A stretch of DNA of 64,000 nt from Costus lasius (Eukaryota > Streptophyta > Magnoliopsida > Zingiberales > Costaceae), in assembly GCA_027563935.2 (NCBI GenBank), contig JANVAS020000239.1, forward strand, positions 2,852,001-2,916,000, read 5' to 3'. A program made the translations under genes and the position numbers. Shown here piece by piece: positions 22,176 to 33,426 of the stretch. Below the pieces are notes generated by a model, which worked only from the letters and a program-made list of their open reading frames with translations, made no database searches and was not told where the DNA came from. Every line of letters begins with the position of its first letter. Positions within the stretch are counted from its first letter, which is position 1.

Positions 22176-24297
22176 AAACTATCCAGCTGAGGAATCAAAT
22201 TACAAATTTTCAGCAAAAAGATGGTGAATCATTCAGCGAGGCATGGGAGCGGTTTAACGAACTACAAAGGAAGTGTCCTCACCATGGCTTGGAGGATTGG
22301 GTTTTATTGCATACTTTCTATCATGGTTTATTGTATAATACCAAACTAACTGTAGATGCTGCCGCAGGAGGAGTTCTTATGAACAAAACGAGTGAGGATG
22401 CCTTTAAACTGCTGGAGGAGATGGCCCAAAATCACAATCAATGGACTGCAGAGAGGGGAGTATTTTACAGACCATCTCAAGGTAAGAGTGATAATGATGG
22501 ATGGCGATCCTTAGCAGAAAAGGTAGATTCTTTATGCAGTAGATCCGATTCTTTTAAAATGCAAGCTGCTGCTGTTTTTTCCATTACCTGTGAAATTTGT
22601 GGCAACACCGGTCACTCATCTGAAAACTGTAGGATTATTGTAGATAAAGGGGATGAACATGTCAATGCCTTAGGGACATATAATCAAAGTAAAACCAATG
22701 ATCCCAACTCTAACACCTATAACCCTGGGTGGAGGAATCACCCCTACCTTTCTTGGAGAAATAATAACAATGAAAGAGGACAAACTGAGAATAGAGGATT
22801 CCAAAGGCTGAATCCAACCCAAAACCAAAACACAAATCGGAATTCTAGTGTAGAATCCATGCTTGACAAAATTTTGGCAAATAAAAACCAGTTCATGTCT
22901 AATCAAAGTAGGCAAAATGAAGAATTTAAGGAAAATCTTAGTCAAATTAACTCTAGGTTGGAAAGAGTAGAGGCACATAACAAGATTTTAGAAAACCAAA
23001 TTGCACAACAGGCTAGCGCTCCATATAGACCCCCTGGGAAGTTACCTGCTAAGCCTGAGATAGACCCTAGAGAACATTGCAATGCCATCATGACTAGGAG
23101 TGAGAGACAACTAGGAAAACCTAAAGAGAAGGTTGAACTTAAGGAAAAAAAGTCTTATGATGAACATGAAGAGGAATCAGAATTAGAAAAACCTTCTAGA
23201 CATGAACAAACCCTAACTAGCTTAACACTTCAAAAGGGTGATGAACCAAAAGGGGATGTGTCATATGAGGAAGGTAATTCTGACTCTGATTTTCCTCCTC
23301 CTTATAGACCACAAATACCATTTCCCCAAAGGTTGGTTCAACACAAACTAGACAAACAATTTACAAAATTCCTTGAAATCCTAAAAAAGCTTTACATTAA
23401 TATCCCTTTTACTGAAGCTATTTCTCAAATGCCTTCATATGCAAAGTTTTTGAAAGAAATATTGTCTAGTAAGAGAAAGTTAGATGATTATGGTACTTGC
23501 ACGGTGACATTGACTGAAGATTGTAGTCCGGTCATTCAAAATAAACTACTACCAAAACTGAAGGATCCAGGTAGTTTTTCTATACCTTGTTCTATCGGCA
23601 CTATGGCTTTTGACCGAGCCTTATGTGACTTAGGTGCAAGTGTTAGTCTGATGCCTCTTTCCATCTATAGGAAACTAAATCTTGGAGAGCTGAAACCAAC
23701 ATCCATATCTTTGCAGCTCGCAGACTCTTCGATAAAGTATCCTATAGGTATCTTAGAAAATGTTCTCATCATGATAGGTGAGTTTTTTATACCCGCTGAC
23801 TTTGTAGTTTTAGACATGGAGGAAAATAGCAAGAATCCTATAATTTTAAGTAGACCATTGTTGGCCACTGCAAAGGCAAATATAGATGTGAAGGAAAAAT
23901 AACTTTTGATATCTGTGACAAAATAATTGAGTTTAATCTTAATGACTCGGTGAATAAACTTTCTTACTCAGGATCATGTTGTAGTGTTGAGGTAATTGAT
24001 GATATTGTTTATGATGTTTGCAATCTATTTGATGAACCCTCAAATATTGAAACTAACAAATCTTCTGAGGAAATTGATAAAGTGTTACAGGAAAAGAAAG
24101 ACAGAAATTCAAAAAGAAGAAGAAAAATAAGAAAAAGATCTAAATTGTTTGACAAAGGAAAGAAAATTTGGAACAAATTTGGAGAGTGTTTCAAGCCTGA
24201 GCCTTATGTGGTTCAATGTGATGCCCAACCAAAAAAAAGATCAGTGGGGCATTCGAAGAGTTCACGATCACATCTGAGTGTTAAAGGGTCAAGCTAA
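22176..24297 (+). pseudogene. Athila-like gypsy gag and protease (partial, frameshifted)
   Basis: The frame starts at KTIQLRNQI, typical of the Athila gag domain (FSEAWERFNELQRKCPHHG, then VDAAAGG). A CCHC knuckle (CEICGNTGHSSENC, 22589-22630) and the Athila spacer CNAIMTRS follow. A retropepsin-like domain has CDLGASVSLMP (Asp codon at 23627). A frameshift near 23895 moves the frame to 23903-24297, which is Lys/Arg rich and ends PYVVQCDAQPKKRS and a stop. The gag N-terminus is missing because copia A1 is inserted there. RT, RNase H and integrase are absent: the coding remnant runs straight into the block that normally follows pol. An apparent 659-codon ORF from 21923 is an accidental fusion with copia integrase and LTR. 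Confidence 0.87.
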
Positions 24298-25512
24298 TGA
24301 CCTTTAAATTAGCGCTTCTTGGGAGGCAACCCAAGCTTTATAACCCTCACCTTAGTTTTACTTTACCTTGATTTTTGCTTATGACTAACTTTTCTTTTAT
24401 TTTTGTAGGTTTTTTGTGATTTGGAGCAAAATATGGCAGTACCGTAAAGTAAATTACGGTATCGTATTTCTGACTGCTCACGACCAGAGAGCTGCAACGA
24501 AATTACGGTACGGCCGTAAAGTGTTTCACGGTACCATATTTCTGATCCAAAATCAACTCGACTGTTTCGTGATTTTACGGCACTAACGTAAGGTATTTTA
24601 CGTGCTGTATTTTCTTGAATTTTTTATTTTTTCATTTTTCCAAACAAAAATAAAAATCTGCTGCTTGAATTTGACGGAAGTACTGTAAAGCATTTTATAG
24701 TACCGTATTTTTGAGTGGTTTTGAATAGAACGTTGCCGAGATTTTACGGCGATGCCGTAAACTGCTTTACGGTACCATATTTTCCTTCGTTTTCCAACAG
24801 AGAGATTTCGAGATTTTACGGAGTGTCGTAAGATATTACACTGCCATATTTCGCTTTCTGTATGCGAGTCCTGTGCCGTATTTAGGGTTACGACCAGAGC
24901 ATTTTTAGGGTTTTTACCCTAGATCTCACTCGTCTTCGAGCCATTCCTGGATTTCTGATCGTCTCCGACAACCTGAGGACGCCGGCGACCTTTCCCATTC
25001 AACTCTCATCGTCGATTAGGTAACCGATTCTTTGATTTTTACCGCTTTAATGAGTTTTCACAAAATTTCGCCCCTTTCCACTCGTTTTCTCTTGATTCTT
25101 GATCATTTTAAGTGATTCTTGTTTGAATTTACTCACTAGAAGATAGGTTATCAATCCTTTACTGTTTGAGAAGAATTTAGACCGATTTCCGTCACTAATC
25201 TGAGCTGAAACGCAACGTGCACGATTCGGAATTACTGTTCATCGACGCTTGTTTCATTTTTTTTGTTAAAGCATGAAATTTAAACGAATGTTTGTCTCTA
25301 AATTGCTGGATTGATGTTTCTGATAATTTTGGGAGTGTGATATATGCTTGTCATATTGTGTTGAGATTGGGATTACATGCACGATTTTTACTCTATTTTT
25401 TTCACTCTGTTTTTAGCTGAAGACACTTGTAGAACATGTTGATAGGATGCCATTGACAAAATTTACATTGTTATATTTGTATGCATTGACTGATAAGCTT
25501 GCAGCTTGTGAA
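24298..25512 (+). other. Athila post-pol spacer with conserved motif and repeat array
   Basis: The block at 24312-24335 (agcgcttcttgggaggcaac then ccaa) is the conserved sequence found downstream of pol in Athila-type elements. A ~70-bp repeat array follows (24431-24853). The remainder up to 25512 is AT-rich and shows no gene. Confidence 0.7.
24431..24853. repeat. Six ~70-bp repeats with double-palindrome cores
   Basis: Units start near 24431, 24501, 24571, 24671, 24740 and 24811. Each ~45-bp core has an ACGGCA.TGCCGT-like half followed by an ACGGTACCGT-like half and an ATTTT tail. Related units occur at 28282-28325 and 52653-52906 in the 3' LTR of the same element. Confidence 0.8.
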
Positions 25513-26890
25513 ATGGATCCAAGAACAAAATAAGTTGCACCAAGGAGAAAGGGGAAGGCCCCTGCTGAATCATCACAGCTACAGAACCCCCATGGGATTC
25601 TCTTCAGGAATGAGATGCAGGAGGCTATATACAACAAAATTTTAGAAAGGAAGATCATCAACACCAAATATGCTGATAGAAGAACCTTGGAAGCCTTAGG
25701 GCTTTATGAGGACTTACTTTGGATGTTTGATAGAATCAAGGCTAAGGAGCTCTTCCAGATGACTCCACACACATACTTACCCCTTGTTTTGGAGTTTTTG
25801 AGCAGCTTGATAATTGATTTGAAGGAGTACTCTCATGGCCCTGCAGAGGGGGAAATCACATTCAGATTAGCCAATGAGGAGAGGAAACTCACCTTGCAAG
25901 AAGTGAGAGACATCTTTGGATTGAGCACTGGGGGTTACACTGAGATACCCCTTGGATTTATGGAGAACATATTCTAGAACCAGATCACTAATGAGAGCCA
26001 CTTCTATGCTGTGTCTGCCAGAGCCTCAAAAATCATGAACCCTTGTATCAGATATGCACATCGGGTTCTAGCACACAGTATTTGGGAGAGGAGACAATGA
26101 CGACATGGTCCGTCAACACGAGCTATATTTTCTTTGGGGCAAGCTCAGTGGATTCGCAGTTGATGTGGCTTATTTTTTGATCTAGCACATGGACAAGGTG
26201 GCCAGAGTGAGCAGAGGATTAGTGGTGATAGGAGGTTTGATTACTCCTATAGCTAGATACTTTGGGATAGAGCCCTAAGGATCTGACACGGCACGAGGGA
26301 ATGCAAGGCTCGACATTGAGTCTTGCATAGCGATGAAGATGATAGTTAGAGAGGGAGACACTTTTTGTTTGGTCCTTGGACCAAATATCTCTCCTCTGCC
26401 CATACCCTACATTGAGAAGACCATAGTGAGAGAAAGGGTCAACTGGAAGCTATGTCCTAATAAAACTGAGGGAGCTTTTATTCCATCACCTGATACAGTT
26501 CCACCACCACCCACCGGGGGTGGAAGCAGTGATCCTTATGGGATGGAGTCACCTCCTCATGACTCTTCACAGCCTGCTAGCACCTCCTCGCACACACCTA
26601 GGGGCAGATTTGCTAGCCACCACGATCCCGGCTTTTAGGCACTCATAGCACAGATGTACAGTCAGGAGCGCTACCTAGATAGGATGGATGAGACTCTGGG
26701 GTACATCCACAGAGATATGAAGAGGCTGTGCAATGATATGGAAGACATGGGCAACTTCCTCTATGACCGCTTTGGGTATACTGATCACAGAGACTATGGA
26801 TACCAAGGTGATCAGGGAGGAACCCAATACTATGATCTAGAGGAGACTGCGAGAGACTCTGAGGCCACCCAATCAGATGATGATGAGTAG
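25513..26890 (+). pseudogene. ATHILA ORF-1 family region, decayed
   Basis: From ATG at 25513 the frame gives a basic stretch (PRRKGKAP). It continues with NTKYADRRTLEALGL and TYLPLVLEFLSS, then LTLQEVRDIFGLSTGG, which is the pattern of the ATHILA ORF-1 family (PF03078). After TAG at 25975 and a frameshift near 26080, a second frame continues with MVRQHELYFLWGKLSG and GLVVIGGLITPIARYFGI, then a Pro/Ser-rich tail and an acidic end at 26890. In-frame stops lie at 25531, 25975, the region 26180-26280 and 26636. Its role in Athila elements is not established; it sits where the env-like ORF is described. It is not translatable as one protein. Confidence 0.8.
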
Positions 26891-28047
26891 ATGCTTTGTG
26901 AGTATTATCTTCCTTTATCTCTTTGCTATGCTATGATTTTCTATATCTTACCGTTGTTTCATAAGATGAAGGGAAGGATGATGCTTCCATGACTGCTGCC
27001 ACTACTATTCTGTTTACCAAGCCTATTATTCTTATTCGACATGGTTGTATGATGATGATGATATTGATTTTTTCAATGGGGTTGTATGATATTTTGATAT
27101 TCTGATGAGATATTTTCGATATGGTTGTAGTATACATGATGATATATTTTTGTTAATTTGATATTATGATAATTGATGATGATGGTGAGTACACTCTTGA
27201 TTTATAACTGTTGATAACTTCAATGATTGATGATCTCAAATTCATGATTGAAAATATAACTCTAACATGTTAAATTTATTTCTTCAATACATATTTGTCT
27301 ATTGAGATTTGACATTGATTCATGCATAAAATTTTGGGTGGATGTATTATTTGAGTAATAAAATTTAAAAGTAAAACTTCTCTTTTGAATAAAATGAGTA
27401 TATTAGTATGATTTGTCAATTTAGATCAATTGATCAACCTAGTTGAAGCTTAGTCTATTTTTGCTATTTGTTGGGAAGAAGGAATCCAAGATCCATAAAA
27501 ATAGTGAGAGACTCCCCTTGGCACTATGTAAAATTGATAGTGGTACCTAAGACATGGGTGGAAGTCTATGCATAAAAAAAATAATGTGTTATAAAAAGAA
27601 TAAGACTCCTCTACTTGGCACTATGCAAAATTGATAGTGGTACCGAAGATAAGAGTTGAAGTCAAAAATAAAAAGAGTGTATCTAAGTGGGTACATACAT
27701 TCTTTACAAAAAAATAAAATAAAATACATAAAAAAGGGAAAAAATTATGTGTGGAAAAAGATCTTGGAAACCTAATTGCTGTAAACAAAAGCATGATAGA
27801 GTTGAACTAAAAACTAGGTGAAATCATGAGATTGAAAATTCTATTTATTATACAAGTTGCAAAGTTTTATTTGATTGAATTGCGGATCTAGAAGGTTTAG
27901 TTCTAAGGATGATATGTTTACTTGAAGTTTTGTAAAACAATTGATGAAATTTTTCATTGATGGATTGTATTTTAGAAATTTATTGAGCATGGTTATTCTT
28001 TTAATCAAGTTTTGATTTTTGCTTGAGGACAAGCAAAGTTTGAACCT
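26891..28047 (+). other. Athila 3' untranslated region
   Basis: This AT-rich sequence has no gene. Two related blocks near 27480-27560 and 27590-27670 both contain actccccttggcac or ctacttggcac followed by aaaattgatagtggtacc. The phrase gcttgaggacaagcaaagtt at 28021-28040 normally sits just upstream of the polypurine tract and 3' LTR in Athila/Tat-type elements. The tract itself is degenerate here. Confidence 0.65.
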
Positions 28048-28330
28048 TATATATTTTGATGACATCAAAATATATAGAATATTTTGTATCATTTTAGATA
28101 TTTTTTTCATGCTAAATTGAGGATCTTTTACTTGTTTTTATGCTGAATTCATCAAATATTGCAAAGTCTACTTCTATTTTACTTTTTCATGATTTTTATG
28201 TACTATTTTGAGGAATTTTTGAGCAAAATCAAAGACATAAAAGATCACCTAGCAAATTTCATGCAAATCGCAGCAACTCACCAAAATACGGTAGTGTCGT
28301 ATTCTATTTTATGGTACCGTATTTTCGTAC
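28048..28330 (+). mobile_element. Athila-like 3' LTR, first segment (start uncertain)
   Basis: The segment follows the gcttgaggacaagc landmark. A 14-bp-arm inverted repeat at 28048-28076 (arms tatatattttgatg and catcaaaatatata) covers the likely LTR start, TGATGACATC. A double-palindrome unit lies at 28282-28325. Copia A2 then interrupts it after CGTAC (28326-28330), and the LTR resumes at 52653. The exact first base is not certain. Confidence 0.6.
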
Positions 28331-30279
28331 TGTTGGTGTATATGCCCTAGGACCTAGTTTTGGTCAACTTATGTACTACTTGACACTGATATTTATATAT
28401 CATTCTGGCATTGTCGTTATCATTGTTTGACTACACCTGCGATTGTGTACTTACATGATAATGTCCCTGGAGACAGATTAGATCTGTGCTCGAATTATAA
28501 TCCCCAGTCGATGTACCTTAGTGGATATGGGACAGCTATGGTACTTGTGAGACTGGTATGTGGGTTGGTTAGGCACGTGGTGCTAACGCAGACACATGGG
28601 TATATCATTGGGGATATACTGGATAGACCCGCTATGAGGCTATGACTTGGTGTCATGAGTTATCCTCATAAGTGACAGGAGATGCATTGATCCCCTTGAC
28701 TTGAGGTCATTAATCATTCTATATGGTTAGGGACTTGCTTTGATACAACCTAACACCTTGCCGTAGCTGGGAGGTCATAACGGTTGTTATCGAGCATGTC
28801 ACGACCCATATGAGAAGATCAATGGACAGACATAGGATTTGCCCCTTCCCTAAGGAAGTATGATATCCATGGAGCTCCTTTATGGTTCTATGACTGAGAG
28901 TGTATGGCCATACCCAGGTAAGAACCTGTTTTAGTCATAGCCATGTGATTGGATGAAAACAAGTGGTGACACACTTGTCCAATCGGATATCAGTACGGCA
29001 AAGAGACTGTAATGCATCTTTACCTAGTTGCGATGATGGGGATGTCGATGACGATATCCATTCCAACGACCTGGGTAGCAGCGATGCACTGCTAGGTGCC
29101 ACTCACTGCTTGTGATGACCTTTGGTCAGCACTGCCAGCGTCAGAGGAACCTACCGGGTCGCACACCTTGATACTTGAGTTCTCGTATTGATCGGGAAGC
29201 CTTATGATCGAGTTATTGGATAACTCGGATCTAATTGGGAGATTTCATCAGCGCCAATGGGCCTGATGAGATGGAAGAATGTTATTGGAGCCAAACTTCA
29301 TTTTTGGCAGGTTGACCCGTATTTGACCATGGTTGGTCACATTTGGATTAGGGTTGCATTGGATTGGATCCAAGTGCTTAATCAACCTATGCAATGATGT
29401 TTGGGCTAGCTCATTATCCAATGAGGCCCAATAACAAGTTCTCATGAAGAGATGAGAGGCTAAAAGGGTATAATGGGGAGAAACATGAACCATTAGGCGC
29501 CTAGGGGCATAATGGGGTCATGTTGGCGCCTTTGCTTCATTATGGAAGTAAAGGGCGCCTCCCCCTCTCTTCCTAGGATGGAATGCATGCCTCTATGGCA
29601 TTGCTTGAGGCGCAAGGCAAGGCCTTGGCGCACAAGGAAAGGCGTGGGAACAAAAGGTAAGGTTGAATGAGAATTATGGAAATGTCTTGGAGACTTTCCT
29701 TATCTCAAACCTCCTCATCCTAGCCCTACACTTGTCATGATCCTAGCCATTACCCTAACCGCCTCTTGCCCTATAAATATGACCCTAGTCGCCCCCTCTT
29801 GTGAGAAATTAATCCTTGAAGGCGTGAACACAAGGAGAGGGGCGAGTGCTTGGAGCAAGGGCGCATCTTCCATAACCGCAAGCCTCTTCCTCCTTTCCTC
29901 TTGGCGGAAGGAGATCTAGGGCTTGGCGGCTTGGGAGGTTTTCCTTCTTCACTTGGCGCATCTTTTCTCTGAGTGGCGCAAGAGAAGTAAAACATCTCCC
30001 TAAGGCTTGGATCTTCTTCCCGAGGCTAGCACCGGGCGTGGAAGAAGAGAACTCAAGAGATCCGTGTGTGCGAGACTGCAGAGGGCGAACACTTGGGCGC
30101 CTTCATCGACATCGCTCTACATTGCTCTTAAGGTATTTCCTAACTCATCGTGTCGACTCCCTTGCATGCGATCTTCACTGGGTTTTTGGGACTGGCCTGT
30201 TTCGGGGACATTCTTCCGCTGCGAAAAATGTATGTCCATAACTCTGAAAATTGTAAAATGTCCCCGGGGTTTCCCAACA
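28331..30279 (+). mobile_element. Copia A2 5' LTR (1949 bp)
   Basis: It starts TGTTGGTGTATATGCCC and ends GGTTTCCCAACA. A likely TATA box, TATAAATA, lies at 29772-29779, which puts the U3/R boundary near 29800. The U5 side is rich in ggcgc words. The short ORFs in it recur in the 3' LTR and are not genes. Confidence 0.93.
29772..29779 (+). promoter_or_regulatory. Probable LTR TATA box
   Basis: TATAAATA lies inside the A2 5' LTR in a CT-rich context about 500 bp before its end. The same sequence is in the 3' LTR near 52145-52152. Confidence 0.6.
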
Positions 30280-30280
30280 G

Positions 30281-30291
30281 TGGTATCAGAG
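30281..30291 (+). other. Primer-binding site of A2
   Basis: TGGTATCAGAG follows the A2 5' LTR by one base. The twelfth base is G rather than the usual C. Confidence 0.88.
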
Positions 30292-31734
30292 GGACTTGCA
30301 AGACTCGAACGATGTTTTATGCTTTTCTTCCATGTTCACATGCCATATCTCTATTTTCGTAAATAGCATGATGCATGGCAATCGATTTTTCTAAAAAGTA
30401 GAAAAATTAGGGTTTCTTGTTTTTATCATCCTCTCAATCTCTTTTGGATATTTGGACTATTTTTCTTGTTTGATTTAAAGATCAAAGGCGCACGTAATTT
30501 TGTCAAGTAGGACGGGCATTGTGTCTTCGGACTGCCCAAGTCTCTTGATCTGACAAAATTGCCAACCGAATGGATCTCTGAAATCATCATGAAAAATAAA
30601 TCGCAATAAACCAAAAGACTTGTGAGAAGAAGATGAGAAAAAGAAACTGGTTTTGTGAAAAAGTAAAATTTTAGATTTTATGTTTTTCATGAGCATGTAG
30701 AATTGCATGAGTAAATACCTTGATTGTGCATGGTGTTGTGATCATTAGTCAAGCCCCCCCTCTTGCATGCCTGCGTTGTATCCTTGTGCGGCCTGCGTGC
30801 CATCTTTTTCATTATTTTTGTAAAAATTAAGAAGAAGATCAAGGGCTAGGCGCATCCTTCTTGGACCTTGATGCTCGCATCTTGCTTGATGGCGCAAGCA
30901 TGCAAGGTGGCGCATGCAAGCAGGTGCTTGGTTGCTTGGTGGCGAAAAAGGTCTTGTCCCCTTGCATGGTGGCGCACCTTCCTTGGAGGAAGACCATGGC
31001 ATTGGCCAAACCTATGGGGAACTTCGAAAGTATTCCTCTACGGTTTGAGAGCTAAACCATGAGAGAAGGACCTTGGAGCCAACCTTGAAGTTCAAGCTAG
31101 AGGTCGGCTAGGTTAGGTCTAGTTTTTGGGCTTGAGTTCTAGGACAAGAGTTGAACCTATTTCATGGCATGGATTGGTTCAATGTCTTGTATAGGATATG
31201 ATCACATCATCCTTTATTGCTTTTATTATCTGCAGAAGCATGCTTGAAATGTTTTACCGTTATGTTATCACTATAGGATTGCATGCCTGTAATGATAGAC
31301 ATAAGATAAAACTAAGATGATGAGACCTTAAACAAAAACCCTCAATTAAAATATCAAGTCTGGTAGCCTTCTAACGCGTAGCCCTCACTAAGCTATCGAT
31401 CAGTGGAGTTGTGAATTGTTTCCCACCCTCGTGGGACACACCCACTTATCTTTAGAAAGTGCGTGGTGGCAATGGTTTCCCTAGTCCAGTTTTAACCTGG
31501 ACGTGCCTTCGCAAGGAAACTCGTTGGCCCTGGGCATAACGGTTAGGAATGGACTTGACTAGAAGTTCTCATGTGCTGGGCACATGGTGAAAATCTAGAG
31601 GCATCGTTGAGAGATAAAGGTTTCATGTTGTATCCAGCCCTCGCTGGACATGAAATGCCCATACTGTCTCAACAAGGGGAGTTGCTTGGAGCAACCGGCC
31701 GGCGCGACCACCTTAGGAAGCATGGGTTACTTTG
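30292..31734 (+). other. Copia A2 leader, first segment
   Basis: This is a non-coding leader. Stem-loops are seen at 31422-31435 (CCCAC-CCTC-GTGGG) and 31634-31647 (CCAGC-CCTC-GCTGG). The leader is interrupted after CTTTG (31730-31734) by copia C and resumes at 40838. Confidence 0.75.
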
Positions 31735-33411
31735 TGTTGGGGTATGCCCTTAAGGCTAATGTTTGAGGCCTTGGGATTGTAACAGTATCATGTAATAAAC
31801 TCTTATGTTTATAAAGGCATGGTTGTTATTCAGGTTGTTATATTGTCTGCTGCAATAATTGTACTTCTGAATAATGTCTCAAAGCTGTTCAGCTAGGCTG
31901 ACATGCAGTTAAGTCCTTAGTCGAGATATCATGGTGAACATGAGACAGCCTTGATATGATTGAGACTAATATGTGTTCTAATCTTATAGGATGCTTCGAG
32001 CATGGAATAAGATGTAGACTCATGGGTACATTGGATGTACTGGACAGACCCTACTAGGATATTTAATTGTTTGTCACAATGTGAATAATCCTTGATTGCG
32101 ACAAGTGGCACATTTCCTCTGACTTGAGATCACTTGTGTTTCTAAATGATGATTGTCATTGTTTTGAGCTAGTTCAATATCATTTGAAACATAATGATTA
32201 TAGACTATCTTGGATGGTGAGCTTGAATCAGGTTAGGGCACTAGTGATAGACAAAGGATTGCCGTCTCCTTGTTTAAGGAGTGTGATGTTCTAAAGGGGC
32301 CCCCTGGATGAGATGATTGAGAAAAGAGTATGGCCATACCCAGGTGACTGTGTTCATCTGTTCTAATCATGCTCGTCATATTGGAGTTACAAGCTTGACA
32401 CGCTTGTCCAATAAGAACATCCAGTGGTAAAGGAAATATGCATGCCTAGTGAGTTGATTCACACTTGTGCTGTGTTTGGGTGTAGTCTTGGAAGACTCTT
32501 TTCTTTATATCGGGAGACAGTGATGTGTTGCTAGATACCCCTCACTGATCGTGATGACGTGAGTTATCGTTACCGACATTTAAAGGAAACCCTCAGGGTC
32601 GCACAATTTGATGATATGGCTTACTTGAGTCAGATCGTGTGGACTGAATTGTTCAGGTTCAGTTTAAAGGGATTTAATCTCTGATTGTAAGTGAGATCTG
32701 GTCTGATCATGTTTGATTGATTAGGGCTTAAGATCGGTAAGCTTCGATTGAGAGATTGGATGCTAGATCGGTGAGATCAGGAGCATCAAGGAGATGAACG
32801 GTCAGATCAAATACCTTAGGGTTTTAATGTGATCTGGACTTATGGCTTGGTTTATTTGGTTATTGAACCAAATTCAAGTGAACCGGCTCATGAATGAGCG
32901 CATGGTTCAAGGGTGAAGTGGAGTTTGCGATTGGGTAAACCCAAGATCGCATGTGGAGAAGTTATATGCTATTTTTGGATAGCACTTCTCAACGTGACCA
33001 CGTTTGCACGTCCTCCCTCTTCACGCCTTCACGTTTGGTCACCAACTTGGCTTTGGCTCTTGAGGCATTCTCGCGTGGAGGAGAGGAAGTGACGACAAGG
33101 AAAAATCGCCAAGCTAAGAAGTTCTTTCTTTTCCCTTCACTCGACCAAGACATCTTTGGACCTTGCTAGCACAAGGATCGCAAGGAGGAGTAGGCGACAT
33201 CAATTGTGTGCGTCACCTCTGGAGAAGATCTAGTTTGATCTTTGCTTCCAAGGCGCCATCTAGAAATGGCTATGGTATGATCCTTCTCTATATGCAATCG
33301 GGTTCCTTTTGTTAATCATATAGCATGCAAGATCTAGAAACCCCCTTTCCGCTGCTTGCATCTTCCATATGCGCCAATGCTATAGGGTTTCACCCCCTTG
33401 TGGGGACTACA
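31735..33411 (+). mobile_element. Copia C 5' LTR (1677 bp)
   Basis: It starts TGTTGGGGTATGCCC, like the B LTR, but ends GGGGACTACA. It is related to the B LTR throughout and diverged enough to be a separate subfamily. Confidence 0.94.
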
Positions 33412-33412
33412 G

Positions 33413-33426
33413 TTGGTATCAGAGCC
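33413..33426 (+). other. Primer-binding site of C
   Basis: TTGGTATCAGAGCC lies one base after the 5' LTR and includes the full initiator tRNA-Met complement. Confidence 0.92.

Noticed and set aside
24431..24853. CRISPR-like array
   Set aside because: The repeats are imperfect palindromes with no unique spacers, the genome is a plant's, and no cas genes are present.
25513..26890. Functional envelope gene
   Set aside because: The sequence matches the ATHILA ORF-1 pattern but has several stops and a frameshift. No signal peptide or membrane segment was seen.
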